This document shows, piece after piece, positions 34,661 to 42,475 of a stretch of DNA of 64,000 nt; positions within the stretch are counted from its first letter, which is position 1; each line of letters starts with the position of its first letter. The DNA comes from Planococcus liqunii. GTDB lineage: Bacteria; Bacillota; Bacilli; Bacillales_A; Planococcaceae. The stretch spans positions 1,364,001 to 1,428,000 of the forward strand of contig NZ_CP129238.1 in the NCBI RefSeq assembly GCF_030413595.1. Reading direction: 5' to 3'. The notes beneath the pieces are model-generated. The model searched no databases. It saw only the letters and a program-made list of their open reading frames with translations, and was not told where the DNA came from. Made by a program: the position numbers and the translations under genes.

Positions 34661-36235
34661 ATGAATCGTGAAGAATTACTGGCACCTGAGAAGTACAACT
34701 TAGTTGAAGAAATTGAAAAGTATGCCACGGGCGATGGCAAACTGGCGATTGTTTGGGAAAGCGATAAAGGAGAAGAGCAGCAAGTTACATACGAAGAATT
34801 AATCAAAAAAGCCAACAAAGCGGCAAACAGTTTTGAAAAAGCCGGATTGAAAAAGGGAGATATTGTTCTTGTGATGGTCCCGCGCCTAATTGAAGCATAT
34901 GTCGCATACATCGGGGCATTGAAAGCGGGGCTCGTTGTGATTCCAAGTTCCGAAATGCTGCGCGCAAAAGACATTTCGTACCGGCTGAACCACAGCAATG
35001 CAAAGGCCGTTATTGCTTATGAGCCGTTTATGGATCAATTCAAGGAAGTGGAAGAAATGGCACGGGTGACAAAATTCGTCATTGGCCACTCCGATCAATC
35101 GTGGATTTCTTTGCAAGAAGAAATGGAAGCGGCTTCAGATGTTTACGAAGCAGCCGACACAAAGAGCAATGATATGGCGTTTTTGTCTTATACATCCGGA
35201 ACGACTGGAAATCCCAAAGGCGCCGTGCACAGCCACGGATGGGCCTATGCGCACTTACGGACTTCTGCCGAGCATTGGCTCGGAGCAAAAGAAGGCGATT
35301 TGGTCTGGGCCACTGCGAGTCCGGGATGGCAAAAATGGATCTGGAGTCCGTTCCTGGCTACATTAGGAAGCGGCGCAACCGGCTTTGTCTACAACGGCAA
35401 GTTTGATCCGGAAGTGTACCTGCAAATATTGGAGCGCCGCAAGATCAATGTATTGTGCTGTACGCCGACGGAATACCGCATTATGGCGAAACAGGAAAAT
35501 CTGGCATCGTTTGATTTGCACGCTTTGCACAGTGCTGTGTCTGCGGGGGAACCATTGAATGCAAACGTAATCAACGTCTTTAAAGAGCACTTTAACTTGG
35601 AAGTCCGCGACGGTTATGGCCAGACTGAAAACACTTTGCTAGTAGGAGTTATGAAAGGAATGGACATCCGCATTGGTTCAATGGGCAAACCGACGCCGGG
35701 CAACCGGGTGGAAATCATCGATGAGTTCGGAAAACCGGTTAACGCCGGAGAAGTCGGAGACATTGCGGTCCACGTCGATACGCCTGCCTTATTCAAAGGC
35801 TATTTCAAAGACGATGAACGGACAAAAATGCAGTTCCGGGGCGAATACTACGTCACCGGAGACAAAGCGTCAAAAGACGATGACGGGTACTTCTGGTTTG
35901 AGGGAAGAGGCGACGACATCATCATTTCTTCCGGCTACACCATCGGGCCGTTCGAAGTGGAAGATGCGCTTGTGAAGCATCCGGCGGTCCAGGAATGTGC
36001 GGTCATCGGTGCACCGGACGAAATCCGAGGCACCATTGTGAAAGCCTTCATCGTGTTGGTGCCGGGCAATGAGGCTAACGATGAGCTGGTGAAAGATTTG
36101 CAAAACCATGTAAAAGAACTGACTGCTCCATATAAATACCCGAGAGCGATCGAGTTTGTGGAAGAGCTGCCAAAAACCGCTTCCGGAAAAATACGGCGCG
36201 TCGAATTGCGCCAAAAAGAACAAGCGAAAAAATAA
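34661..36235 (+). CDS. Medium/branched-chain acyl-CoA synthetase (YtcI/MbcS-like)
   Basis: A 524-residue AMP-forming acyl–CoA ligase. The adenylate loop YTSGTTGNPKG is near 180; DGYGQTE, YYVTGDKASKDDDGYFWFEGRGDD and the catalytic-lysine motif KTASGKIRR close to the end are all present. B. subtilis MbcS (formerly YtcI), placed in the same region, activates branched short fatty acids such as methylbutyrate; the substrate here is inferred. It has its own promoter with an operator-like palindrome. It is distinct from acsA in this window (no GGWYV insert, different N-terminus). Confidence 0.85.
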   Translation: MNREELLAPEKYNLVEEIEKYATGDGKLAIVWESDKGEEQQVTYEELIKKANKAANSFEKAGLKKGDIVLVMVPRLIEAYVAYIGALKAGLVVIPSSEMLRAKDISYRLNHSNAKAVIAYEPFMDQFKEVEEMARVTKFVIGHSDQSWISLQEEMEAASDVYEAADTKSNDMAFLSYTSGTTGNPKGAVHSHGWAYAHLRTSAEHWLGAKEGDLVWATASPGWQKWIWSPFLATLGSGATGFVYNGKFDPEVYLQILERRKINVLCCTPTEYRIMAKQENLASFDLHALHSAVSAGEPLNANVINVFKEHFNLEVRDGYGQTENTLLVGVMKGMDIRIGSMGKPTPGNRVEIIDEFGKPVNAGEVGDIAVHVDTPALFKGYFKDDERTKMQFRGEYYVTGDKASKDDDGYFWFEGRGDDIIISSGYTIGPFEVEDALVKHPAVQECAVIGAPDEIRGTIVKAFIVLVPGNEANDELVKDLQNHVKELTAPYKYPRAIEFVEELPKTASGKIRRVELRQKEQAKK

Positions 36236-36264
36236 GAGCAGCCGGTGCAAACCGGCTGCTTTTA
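36236..36264 (+). terminator. Terminator after the acyl-CoA synthetase gene (first copy)
   Basis: AGCAGCCGG pairs with CCGGCTGCTT around TGCAAA, then TTTTAG. Almost the same hairpin recurs at 36843–36871, past the repeat block. Confidence 0.88.
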
Positions 36265-36307
36265 GACTGTAGACAAAGTGTAAAAAAATAATTACTGATG
36301 GCATAAA

Positions 36308-36550
36308 CCAACCGGACCGGCCACTTCGCTTTCCGTGGGCTCAGCTTCAGCCTCCTCGTCGCTTTGAAAACCCGCTGCTCCTGTTTCTGCATCGCTTCGC
36401 TAGCTTCGTAACATGGAAGAGCGTTGCATCGCTGCGCTAGCTTCGTCGCAAAGATATGGCCTCACTGCCTTCGGGGTCTTCAGCTTTCGTCGCTCCGTCG
36501 CGTTGCTCCTTCACTGCTCCCACAGGAGTCTTCGTGGCCGGACCGGTTGG
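36308..36550. repeat. GC-rich palindromic intergenic repeat element A1
   Basis: A 243-base element bounded by inverted ends CCAACCGG(A)CCGGCCAC / GTGGCCGG(A)CCGGTTGG, 16 of 18 bases matching. Inside, CTTTCCGTGGG near the left end faces CCCACAGGAGTC near the right end. A 21-base direct repeat (GCATCGCT-CGCTAGCTTCGT, 36389–36409 and 36426–36446, one mismatch) lies within. I see no coding frame with a ribosome site. It resembles intergenic repeats common in Planococcaceae. Confidence 0.75.
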
Positions 36551-36654
36551 GCGTGTCACTTTCATCTGAAAGTGAACGATAATCCGATTGATGCTCAACC
36601 ATCTGGTTGTAGAAGAAAAGCGATACCTTTGAGTAGCCTCCACGTTAAGCATCC

Positions 36655-36785
36655 GAAGTGAAAGCCGGCGACTCCAGCGGGGCAGCGTAGCGACGAAGTG
36701 CCGAAATCCACTCGGGACGCCAGTTCCGAGTTAGTTCGGCGCGAGCCCGCGGAACGCGTCCGGCTGAAACGGAGGATCCGGGATG
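36655..36785. repeat. GC-rich intergenic repeat element A2
   Basis: A related element in the opposite sense: AGTGAAAGCCGGCGACTCCAG at the left, CCCGCGGAACGCGTCCGGCTG at the right. It shares the GACTCC-GCGGG / CCCGCGGAA-GCG layout of element A1 and of the 62-kb block. Together with A1 and the duplicated terminators it fills the gene-free stretch 36236–36960. Confidence 0.65.
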
Positions 36786-36842
36786 TCCCTAGGTATGTGA
36801 TTTTATTTCTCGTGAGTAGAAATTCTTTTGTCTAAAAGCTAA

Positions 36843-36872
36843 AAAGTAGCCGGTGCAAACCGGCTGCTTTTT
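36843..36872 (+). terminator. Duplicate terminator copy before rarD
   Basis: AGCCGGTGCAAACCGGCT with flanking A and T tracts, identical over 24 bases (AGCCGG to CTTTT) to the terminator at 36236. No gene ends here now. Confidence 0.8.
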
Positions 36873-36879
36873 TCTGTTG

Positions 36880-36908
36880 TTTACATTAAAATTAGACGGG
36901 CATATAAT
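36880..36908 (+). promoter_or_regulatory. Promoter of rarD
   Basis: TTTACA (-35), 17-base spacer, TATAAT (-10), 52 bases before the start. Confidence 0.75.
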
Positions 36909-36960
36909 AGGAATATTATTTCGAGTAACAAAATAAAGAAAGCAAGGTGAAAAAAGCGCG

Positions 36961-37878
36961 ATGGCAGACGAGAAAAAAGGCATACTGTTTACGATTTTAA
37001 CTTATACGATTTGGGGCTTCTTGCCGCTTTACTGGAAGCAAGTGGATCATGTACCAAGCGATGAAATTCTGACATCGCGCATTATTTGGGCATTTGTCCT
37101 GACAGTGATTTTCATCTTTTTGATTGGCGGCGGCAAACAGCTGCTGGCCGATGTGAAAAGTTTGTGGCAGTCGAAGAAGACGTTCTTCAGTCTGATGTTG
37201 GCTTCTTATTTAATAACGGCGAACTGGTTTTTATACATTTTTGCCGTAACAAATGACCGGATTGTGGAAACCAGTCTGGGTTATTACATCAACCCATTAG
37301 TTTCGATGCTGCTGGGTGTGTTTTTTCTGAAAGAAAAACTGTCGAACGCCACAAAAGTTGCATTTGCCCTGGCTGCGATTGGCGTCTTAATTTTAACCAT
37401 TTCCTACGGCACCTTCCCTTGGATGGCATTTGGAATGGCGTTTAGCTTTGCATTTTATGGCCTGATCAAAAAAACGATCAAACTGGATGCACTGCGCGGC
37501 CTGGCGCTGGAAACTTTGTTTGTCTTGCCGCTTGGGCTCATTTATTATGCCTATTTGTTTTCGAACGGGAGCGCTTCGTTTTTGCACGAAGGAGCAGCGA
37601 CGGATATTCTGCTGATCATTAGTGGAGCAGCCACGGCTTTGCCGCTCGTATTGTTTGCGACAGGGGCACCGCTCATTCCCATGTATATGATCGGATTTTT
37701 GCAATATATTGCACCGACTTTAATGCTCTTGCTTGGCGTATTGGTGTACGGCGAAGCTTTTGACCGGACCGATTTGATTTCGTTTTCATTCATTTGGGTG
37801 GCTCTTGCATTGTTTACAACTTCGAAAGTAATGGAGGCACGAAGCGTCAGAAGAGAAAAATTAAATGCACAGCATTAA
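36961..37878 (+). CDS. rarD: RarD-type EamA transporter
   Basis: A 305-residue inner-membrane protein of the drug/metabolite transporter superfamily with about ten hydrophobic helices. The N-terminus KGILFTILTYTIWGFLPLYWK and the SLGYYINPLVSMLLG segment are typical of RarD, named from chloramphenicol-sensitive phenotypes in Gram-negatives. The substrate is unknown. The ribosome site AAGGTGAA is about 12 bases upstream. It stands alone between the repeat block and sppA. Confidence 0.88.
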   Translation: MADEKKGILFTILTYTIWGFLPLYWKQVDHVPSDEILTSRIIWAFVLTVIFIFLIGGGKQLLADVKSLWQSKKTFFSLMLASYLITANWFLYIFAVTNDRIVETSLGYYINPLVSMLLGVFFLKEKLSNATKVAFALAAIGVLILTISYGTFPWMAFGMAFSFAFYGLIKKTIKLDALRGLALETLFVLPLGLIYYAYLFSNGSASFLHEGAATDILLIISGAATALPLVLFATGAPLIPMYMIGFLQYIAPTLMLLLGVLVYGEAFDRTDLISFSFIWVALALFTTSKVMEARSVRREKLNAQH

Positions 37879-37956
37879 TTCGAATGAGTTAATGTGAAAC
37901 ATTTGAATTAGTTACCCGTATAATAAAGAGAGAAATAAAAGGAGGTCATGTAGTAG

Positions 37957-38970
37957 ATGAATACGAAAAGATGGATCGCATTAATTGCGGCAGCGGCCAT
38001 ATTGGTTATTTCCCTGGTGATCAATTCGGCTTTTGCCATTTTCCAGAGTACACTCGGCACAAGCATGGATGAATTTTTGGCAGTATCCGAAGCAACCGTG
38101 TCCGAGCAAATCGTTGAAGACGGAGATTTTGACAAGCGCATTGCGGTGTTGAATGTTGAAGGGACCATCCAGGACACCGGGGAAGCTGCTTCGCTTTTGG
38201 GCGGAACCGGCTACAACCATGATTTGTTCATGGAGCAATTGGAACAAGTGAAAAATGATGATTCCATTAAAGCGGTTATGCTGAAAGTCAATTCGCCGGG
38301 TGGCGGAGTAGTGGAATCAGCGCAAATCCATGACAAAATCACCGAAATCCAAGAAGAAACCAAAAAACCTTTCTACGTATCGATGGGGGCTGTAGCTGCT
38401 TCCGGGGGCTATTACATTTCAGCTCCAGCGGACAAGATTTTCGTTAACCGTGAAACCATGACCGGTTCGCTTGGAGTGATCATGCAGACAGTCAATTACG
38501 GGGAACTGGCTAAGAAATACGGCGTGGACTTCGTTACGATCAAATCGGGTCCATTTAAAGATATCGGAAGCCCGACGCGTGAAATGACAGCCGACGAGCA
38601 AGCATTGCTTCAAGAGATGCTGGACGACTCGTACGAAGCATTTGTAGATGTGATTGAAGATGGCCGCGGCATGTCTGAAGAACAAGTCAAGAAAGTCGCA
38701 GACGGGCGCATCATGAACGGGCGCCAGGCTGTCGAAGCAAAACTGGCAGACGACTTCGGTTTTGAAGAAGATGTGCTGGCAGCTTTGCGTACGGATTACG
38801 ACCTGAAAGGTGCACAAGTCATCGAGTACGGAGCCGACCAAGGAATTGGATCGCTGTTCTCGATGAAATTAGGTTCTCTGTTCGGCAACGACATGGAATC
38901 GAAACTGATTGCGAAACTTTTGACCGACAACAGTGCACCGCGAATGATGTATATGTACGGTGAACAATAA
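37957..38970 (+). CDS. sppA: Signal peptide peptidase SppA
   Basis: A 337-residue membrane-bound Ser/Lys protease that clears cleaved signal peptides. An N-terminal helix (WIALIAAAAILVISLVIN) anchors it. The S49 domain shows LKVNSPGGGVVES, the nucleophile Ser in VAASGGYYIS (about 149) and the general-base Lys region downstream, with TGSLGVIMQ. It is 16 bases before the RDD gene, which forms an operon with it as in B. subtilis (sppA-yteJ). A TATAAT at 37919–37924 is a likely -10. Confidence 0.93.
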   Translation: MNTKRWIALIAAAAILVISLVINSAFAIFQSTLGTSMDEFLAVSEATVSEQIVEDGDFDKRIAVLNVEGTIQDTGEAASLLGGTGYNHDLFMEQLEQVKNDDSIKAVMLKVNSPGGGVVESAQIHDKITEIQEETKKPFYVSMGAVAASGGYYISAPADKIFVNRETMTGSLGVIMQTVNYGELAKKYGVDFVTIKSGPFKDIGSPTREMTADEQALLQEMLDDSYEAFVDVIEDGRGMSEEQVKKVADGRIMNGRQAVEAKLADDFGFEEDVLAALRTDYDLKGAQVIEYGADQGIGSLFSMKLGSLFGNDMESKLIAKLLTDNSAPRMMYMYGEQ

Positions 38971-38985
38971 GGAGGGGCGATACCT

Positions 38986-39564
38986 ATGACGAATCATTCC
39001 AATGATGAAACGCATGCAGCAACACCTATTCAAAACGATCGCCCTGAATTGCAAAACTATAAAGAAGTGATGTTTTACGAACGCCAGCCGGCAGGTTTCT
39101 GGGTACGGTTCTGGGCGTATTTGATCGATCTTCTGATCATTGCTTCGGCAACTTCCATTTTAGTCAAACCGATTTTCCTGTTGATTGGCGTAGAGACGGC
39201 GGAAACGGTATGGTATGCGCCATATGCCATCATTTCAGCTGTGCTGTTCTATGCGTATTTTGTCCTGATGACGAAGTTCTTCGGACAGACTGTCGGCAAA
39301 ATGATTTTGGGGCTGCGGGTCGTTTCGTTGAAAGAAGACCACTTATCTTGGGGAACATTGTTGTTCCGTGAATGGATCGGCCGGTTTATTTCCGTGACGA
39401 TCCTGCCGTTATACTGGATTGTCGGCTTTACGAAGCTGAAACAAGGGGTCCACGATTTTATCGCGGATACGACAGTCATTCATGAACAGACCTATCGCAA
39501 ACAAATCGTCTTCGAGAAAAAGCGTTCGGAAGGGTCTGAGTTGCAAGAGGCTGAAACCTTCTAG
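38986..39564 (+). CDS. yteJ: RDD family membrane protein (YteJ-like)
   Basis: A 192-residue membrane protein with an RDD domain: FWVRFWAYLIDLLIIAS (Arg and Asp positions of the name), then TVGKMILGLRVV and LLFREWIGR. Three or four membrane helices; about 40 hydrophilic residues at the N-terminus. Co-transcribed with sppA. In B. subtilis the SppA–YteJ pair is linked to lantibiotic resistance, with YteJ modulating SppA; that is literature knowledge and not visible here. Confidence 0.85.
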   Translation: MTNHSNDETHAATPIQNDRPELQNYKEVMFYERQPAGFWVRFWAYLIDLLIIASATSILVKPIFLLIGVETAETVWYAPYAIISAVLFYAYFVLMTKFFGQTVGKMILGLRVVSLKEDHLSWGTLLFREWIGRFISVTILPLYWIVGFTKLKQGVHDFIADTTVIHEQTYRKQIVFEKKRSEGSELQEAETF

Positions 39565-39598
39565 TAAGATAAAGGTATTGGAAAGGGAGGCGTTATTT

Positions 39599-40105
39599 TT
39601 GGTACAAGTTACATTCAAGCAAAATCCGGTAACATTGCCCGGAAAAGAAGTACAAGTAGGAGAACAGGCACCGAATTTCACGGTCCTTGCTAATGATTTG
39701 AGCCCCGTATCTTTAGAAGATACAGCTGGGAAAGTCCGTTTGATTAGCGTTGTGCCTTCACTCGATACAGGAGTATGTTCACTTCAGTCAAAACGCTTTG
39801 ACCAGGAAGCGGCATCTCTTGGCGACAATGTGGAAGTGCTGACGGTTTCAGCTGATCTGCCATTTGCACAAAAGCGCTGGGCGGAAGAAAACGGTACAAA
39901 AGGCATTACACTTCTTTCGGATCACCGCGACTTATCGTTTGGAGAAGCTTACGGTACAACAATGCAGGAACTGCGTCTGCTGGCACGTTCGATTTTTGTC
40001 ATCGACGACAAAGACCAAGTGGCTTATGTGGAATATGTTCCAGAAGGCACCGACCACCCGAATTACGACAAAGCGATTGAAGCCGTTAAGGCATTAACAA
40101 ACTAA
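39599..40105 (+). CDS. tpx: Thiol peroxidase Tpx lacking the resolving cysteine
   Basis: A 168-residue atypical peroxiredoxin. It starts at TTG 39599, eight bases after AAAGGGAGG; upstream in-frame ATG belongs to the yteJ end. The peroxidatic Cys is C60 in LDTGVCSLQSKRF. The usual resolving Cys, in the motif KRWC of B. subtilis Tpx (about residue 94), is Ala here (KRWAEEN, A95), and the protein has no other Cys. It should therefore work as a one-Cys enzyme that needs an outside thiol. A terminator follows. Confidence 0.93.
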   Translation: MVQVTFKQNPVTLPGKEVQVGEQAPNFTVLANDLSPVSLEDTAGKVRLISVVPSLDTGVCSLQSKRFDQEAASLGDNVEVLTVSADLPFAQKRWAEENGTKGITLLSDHRDLSFGEAYGTTMQELRLLARSIFVIDDKDQVAYVEYVPEGTDHPNYDKAIEAVKALTN

Positions 40106-40110
40106 TACTA

Positions 40111-40140
40111 GAAACCCACTCTTCCCGAGTGGGTTTCCTT
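40111..40140 (+). terminator. Terminator after tpx
   Basis: GAAACCCACTC pairs with GAGTGGGTTTC around TTCC. Confidence 0.9.
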
Positions 40141-40157
40141 ATTGAGGACGGATTAGA

Positions 40158-41081
40158 ATGAATTCAGAAATGGAAAAAGTATTTAATTTTATCGATGGCC
40201 ATGCCTCCAAATTGCAAAAAGAGCAGGATCTGCCGTATTTGGAAAGCTTGCTGGAAACAACAGAGACTTGGCTGGACGGCCATATCGAGCCTGACGGGCA
40301 AGCCGGAAAAGAGGACGTCCGGAAAGCGATTCAGCTGGCAGTGTTAAAAGGCATGAAAGAACATGTCCAGCCTCACCATCAGATGACGCCGGATGCACTT
40401 GGCCTCCTGGTTGGTTATTTGGTGGAACTGTTTGTGAAAGAGAAGGAGTTCACCTTGCTTGACCCAGCGCTTGGAACAGGGAATCTTCTGTTGACGGTCA
40501 TGAATTACCTGGATGGCCGCATTACCGGAGCTGGAGTGGAAATTGACGATCTTTTGATCCGTTTGGCTGCATCAACTTCGGATTTGACAGAGCAGCCGGT
40601 GACGTTCTACCGGCAGGACGCTTTGCAGCCACTATTGATCGACCCGGTAGACGCTGTCGTTGCTGATTTGCCGGTCGGATATTATCCGGATGAAGAAGTC
40701 GCTGGAACGTATGAGCTGAAAGCGGAAGAAGGCATGTCGTATGCGCATCATCTATTTATCGAACAAGCGCTGAAACATACCGTAGACGGCGGCTATTTAT
40801 TCTTTGTCATTCCGAAAGCGCTGTTCGAATCGCCGCAGGCCAGCCAATTGCATACCTTCCTGAAGAAGACGGCATATATTCAGTCCGTCATGGAACTGCC
40901 GGAAAGCCTTTTTAAAAATTCGGCTTTTGCAAAAGGCATCCTGGTGCTGCAAAAGAAAAAAGAAGGCATCAAAGCGCCGAAAGAAGTGCTGCTTGCCCGC
41001 GTTCCAAATATGTCGAATGCCCAATCAATGGCCAAATTCTTCTCGCAGGTTAGCCAGTGGTTTAAAGAAAATAAGCAGTAA
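40158..41081 (+). CDS. ytxK: YtxK, class I SAM-dependent methyltransferase-like protein
   Basis: A 307-residue protein of the N6-adenine methyltransferase fold. An N-terminal helical part (about 1–100) is followed by motif I LLDPALGTGNLLL (about 102), GVEIDDLLIRLA, and ADLPVGYYP at the place of the catalytic NPPY motif, then the late helical region. In B. subtilis ytxK lies next to tpx and ackA and its target is unknown to me. The replaced NPPY motif (DLPV) is normal for YtxK and suggests a non-standard substrate or loss of DNA methylation. Confidence 0.88.
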   Translation: MNSEMEKVFNFIDGHASKLQKEQDLPYLESLLETTETWLDGHIEPDGQAGKEDVRKAIQLAVLKGMKEHVQPHHQMTPDALGLLVGYLVELFVKEKEFTLLDPALGTGNLLLTVMNYLDGRITGAGVEIDDLLIRLAASTSDLTEQPVTFYRQDALQPLLIDPVDAVVADLPVGYYPDEEVAGTYELKAEEGMSYAHHLFIEQALKHTVDGGYLFFVIPKALFESPQASQLHTFLKKTAYIQSVMELPESLFKNSAFAKGILVLQKKKEGIKAPKEVLLARVPNMSNAQSMAKFFSQVSQWFKENKQ

Positions 41082-41157
41082 TTGGGACATTTTGTGTTAT
41101 AATGGAAGTCATTAAAGCATCCGCAATTAATAGTCCAAACAGAAAAGAGGGATGGTC

Positions 41158-41343
41158 ATGACTGAATCAAATGAAGCTCCGAAAAAAGTAAGCTTGCAGG
41201 AAGCGGTAAAACGCCAATTGGAAGCGAAGAAAAACCAAGCTGCGAACAACAAAGGCGGCAGCGGCATGTCAGCAGAAACAAAAAAGCTGAAAAGCCAGCA
41301 AACAAAAAAAGTAAGCAACACGCGCCGGAAAATGGGCGTCTAA
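41158..41343 (+). CDS. Small lysine-rich protein of unknown function
   Basis: A 61-residue very basic protein (Lys, Gln, Asn and Ala-rich) with no hydrophobic segment. ATG 41158 is favoured because GAGGG lies 7 bases upstream; ATG 41152 is closer to it. The short length, clear ribosome site and strong terminator just after the stop argue for a real gene. Its charge suggests nucleic-acid or ribosome association, but no family is recognised. Confidence 0.65.
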   Translation: MTESNEAPKKVSLQEAVKRQLEAKKNQAANNKGGSGMSAETKKLKSQQTKKVSNTRRKMGV

Positions 41344-41347
41344 TTTC

Positions 41348-41376
41348 GGACCCGACATCTACATGTCGGGTTTTTT
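41348..41376 (+). terminator. Terminator after the small basic gene
   Basis: ACCCGACAT pairs with ATGTCGGGT around CTAC, then six T. Confidence 0.9.
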
Positions 41377-41406
41377 ATTTTGGGATGATGCTATTGAGCG
41401 GTTGTG

Positions 41407-41470
41407 GAGGTTCAATGATCACTTAACGAGGTTCTATGAGCGTTTATGAGGAATCTATGATTACTTAATC
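41407..41470. repeat. Three degenerate ~21-base tandem repeats
   Basis: Units GAGGTTCAATGATCACTTAAC, GAGGTTCTATGAGCGTTTAT and GAGGAATCTATGATTACTTAATC follow head to tail, with a weaker trace upstream. They lie in the gap between the small basic gene and a hydrolase gene. No coding frame fits. Confidence 0.6.
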
Positions 41471-41567
41471 AAAAATAAGGCTATATTCCGAACTAAGGCA
41501 TAATGTGCAGGGAATAAACGGGCTGTTGAAGAACAAGTTCTCTACCACTTTAAAAAGGAGCCTGTCT

Positions 41568-42428
41568 ATGGAAAACTGGAAACAAACCATAATCGCAACC
41601 CAGCGCGGAAACTTTGAAGTATTTCAAAAAGGGGAAGGGCCGCCGCTTTGTGTCACGCATCATTATTCCGTATTCAACGAGACAGGAGATTATTATGCGG
41701 AAGCTTTTACAAAAAACCATGCTGTCTACTTGGTCAATTTGCGGGAAGCCGGACAGTCGGAAAAATCTGCTGAGCCTTATCAATTAAGCATGCTGGAAAC
41801 CATTTTTGATTTGGAAGCAATCCGGGAAGAACTGGGAATTGAAAAATGGGGATTTGCAGGGCATTCAACCGGAGGCATGCTCGGCATTCTTTACGGCATA
41901 TATTGTTCGGAAAGCTTGAGCTATTTGATTTTAACGGGAGCGGCAGCAAGAGAATATGCGACGTTTTCGAAAGAGTGCATCTATAATTCGGAACATCCGG
42001 AGTTTGAAGAGGTGCAGAACTTGATTGAGCAGTTAAAGCAGGGAGATATTCCAGATGGAAAGCGCAGGCAATTGGGGGAAGAGCGGACCAAATTATCGTT
42101 GTTCCGACCTGAGAAATACACCGAATACTTTCATAGGAAAATCTCGAAATCCATGTCTGCGGCACGGATGGATTTTTTTAATCGGGAACTGCCGATTTAT
42201 GACGTGACCCGCAAACTCCATCTAATTAAAGTACCGGCATTGATTCTTTGCGGCAGACACGATGTCCAGTGCCCGCTTACATACTCCATCGAAATGAAAG
42301 AGCACATTCCAGATGCCCGCTTAGTGGTTTTTGAAGAAAGCAACCATTATCCATTCCTGGAAGAAGCTGAGCTTTTTGATAAGGAACTAATGAAATTTTT
42401 AAGCATGATGCGTTCGACAGTTATATAA
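41568..42428 (+). CDS. Alpha/beta hydrolase
   Basis: A 286-residue alpha/beta hydrolase. The oxyanion region is PLCVTHHYS, the nucleophile elbow GHSTGG (Ser about 105), the acid is in LCGRHDVQCP (about 233) and the His in SNHYPFLEE (about 262). The layout resembles proline iminopeptidase-type hydrolases, but the substrate is not determined. ATG 41568 follows AAAGGAG by 9–10 bases. The next gene starts 48 bases on. Confidence 0.8.
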   Translation: MENWKQTIIATQRGNFEVFQKGEGPPLCVTHHYSVFNETGDYYAEAFTKNHAVYLVNLREAGQSEKSAEPYQLSMLETIFDLEAIREELGIEKWGFAGHSTGGMLGILYGIYCSESLSYLILTGAAAREYATFSKECIYNSEHPEFEEVQNLIEQLKQGDIPDGKRRQLGEERTKLSLFRPEKYTEYFHRKISKSMSAARMDFFNRELPIYDVTRKLHLIKVPALILCGRHDVQCPLTYSIEMKEHIPDARLVVFEESNHYPFLEEAELFDKELMKFLSMMRSTVI

Positions 42429-42475
42429 AAAATGCAGTATGATGGAAATCAATAGATTAAAAGGGGAAATGGAAC

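Noticed and set aside
36413..36661. Open frames of about 70–80 codons inside the repeat block
   Set aside because: No ribosome site, unusual composition, and the frames exist on both strands because the sequence is GC-rich and palindromic.
41407..41470. Possible CRISPR array
   Set aside because: Units are 20–23 bases, degenerate and contiguous without spacers, and no cas genes are in the window.
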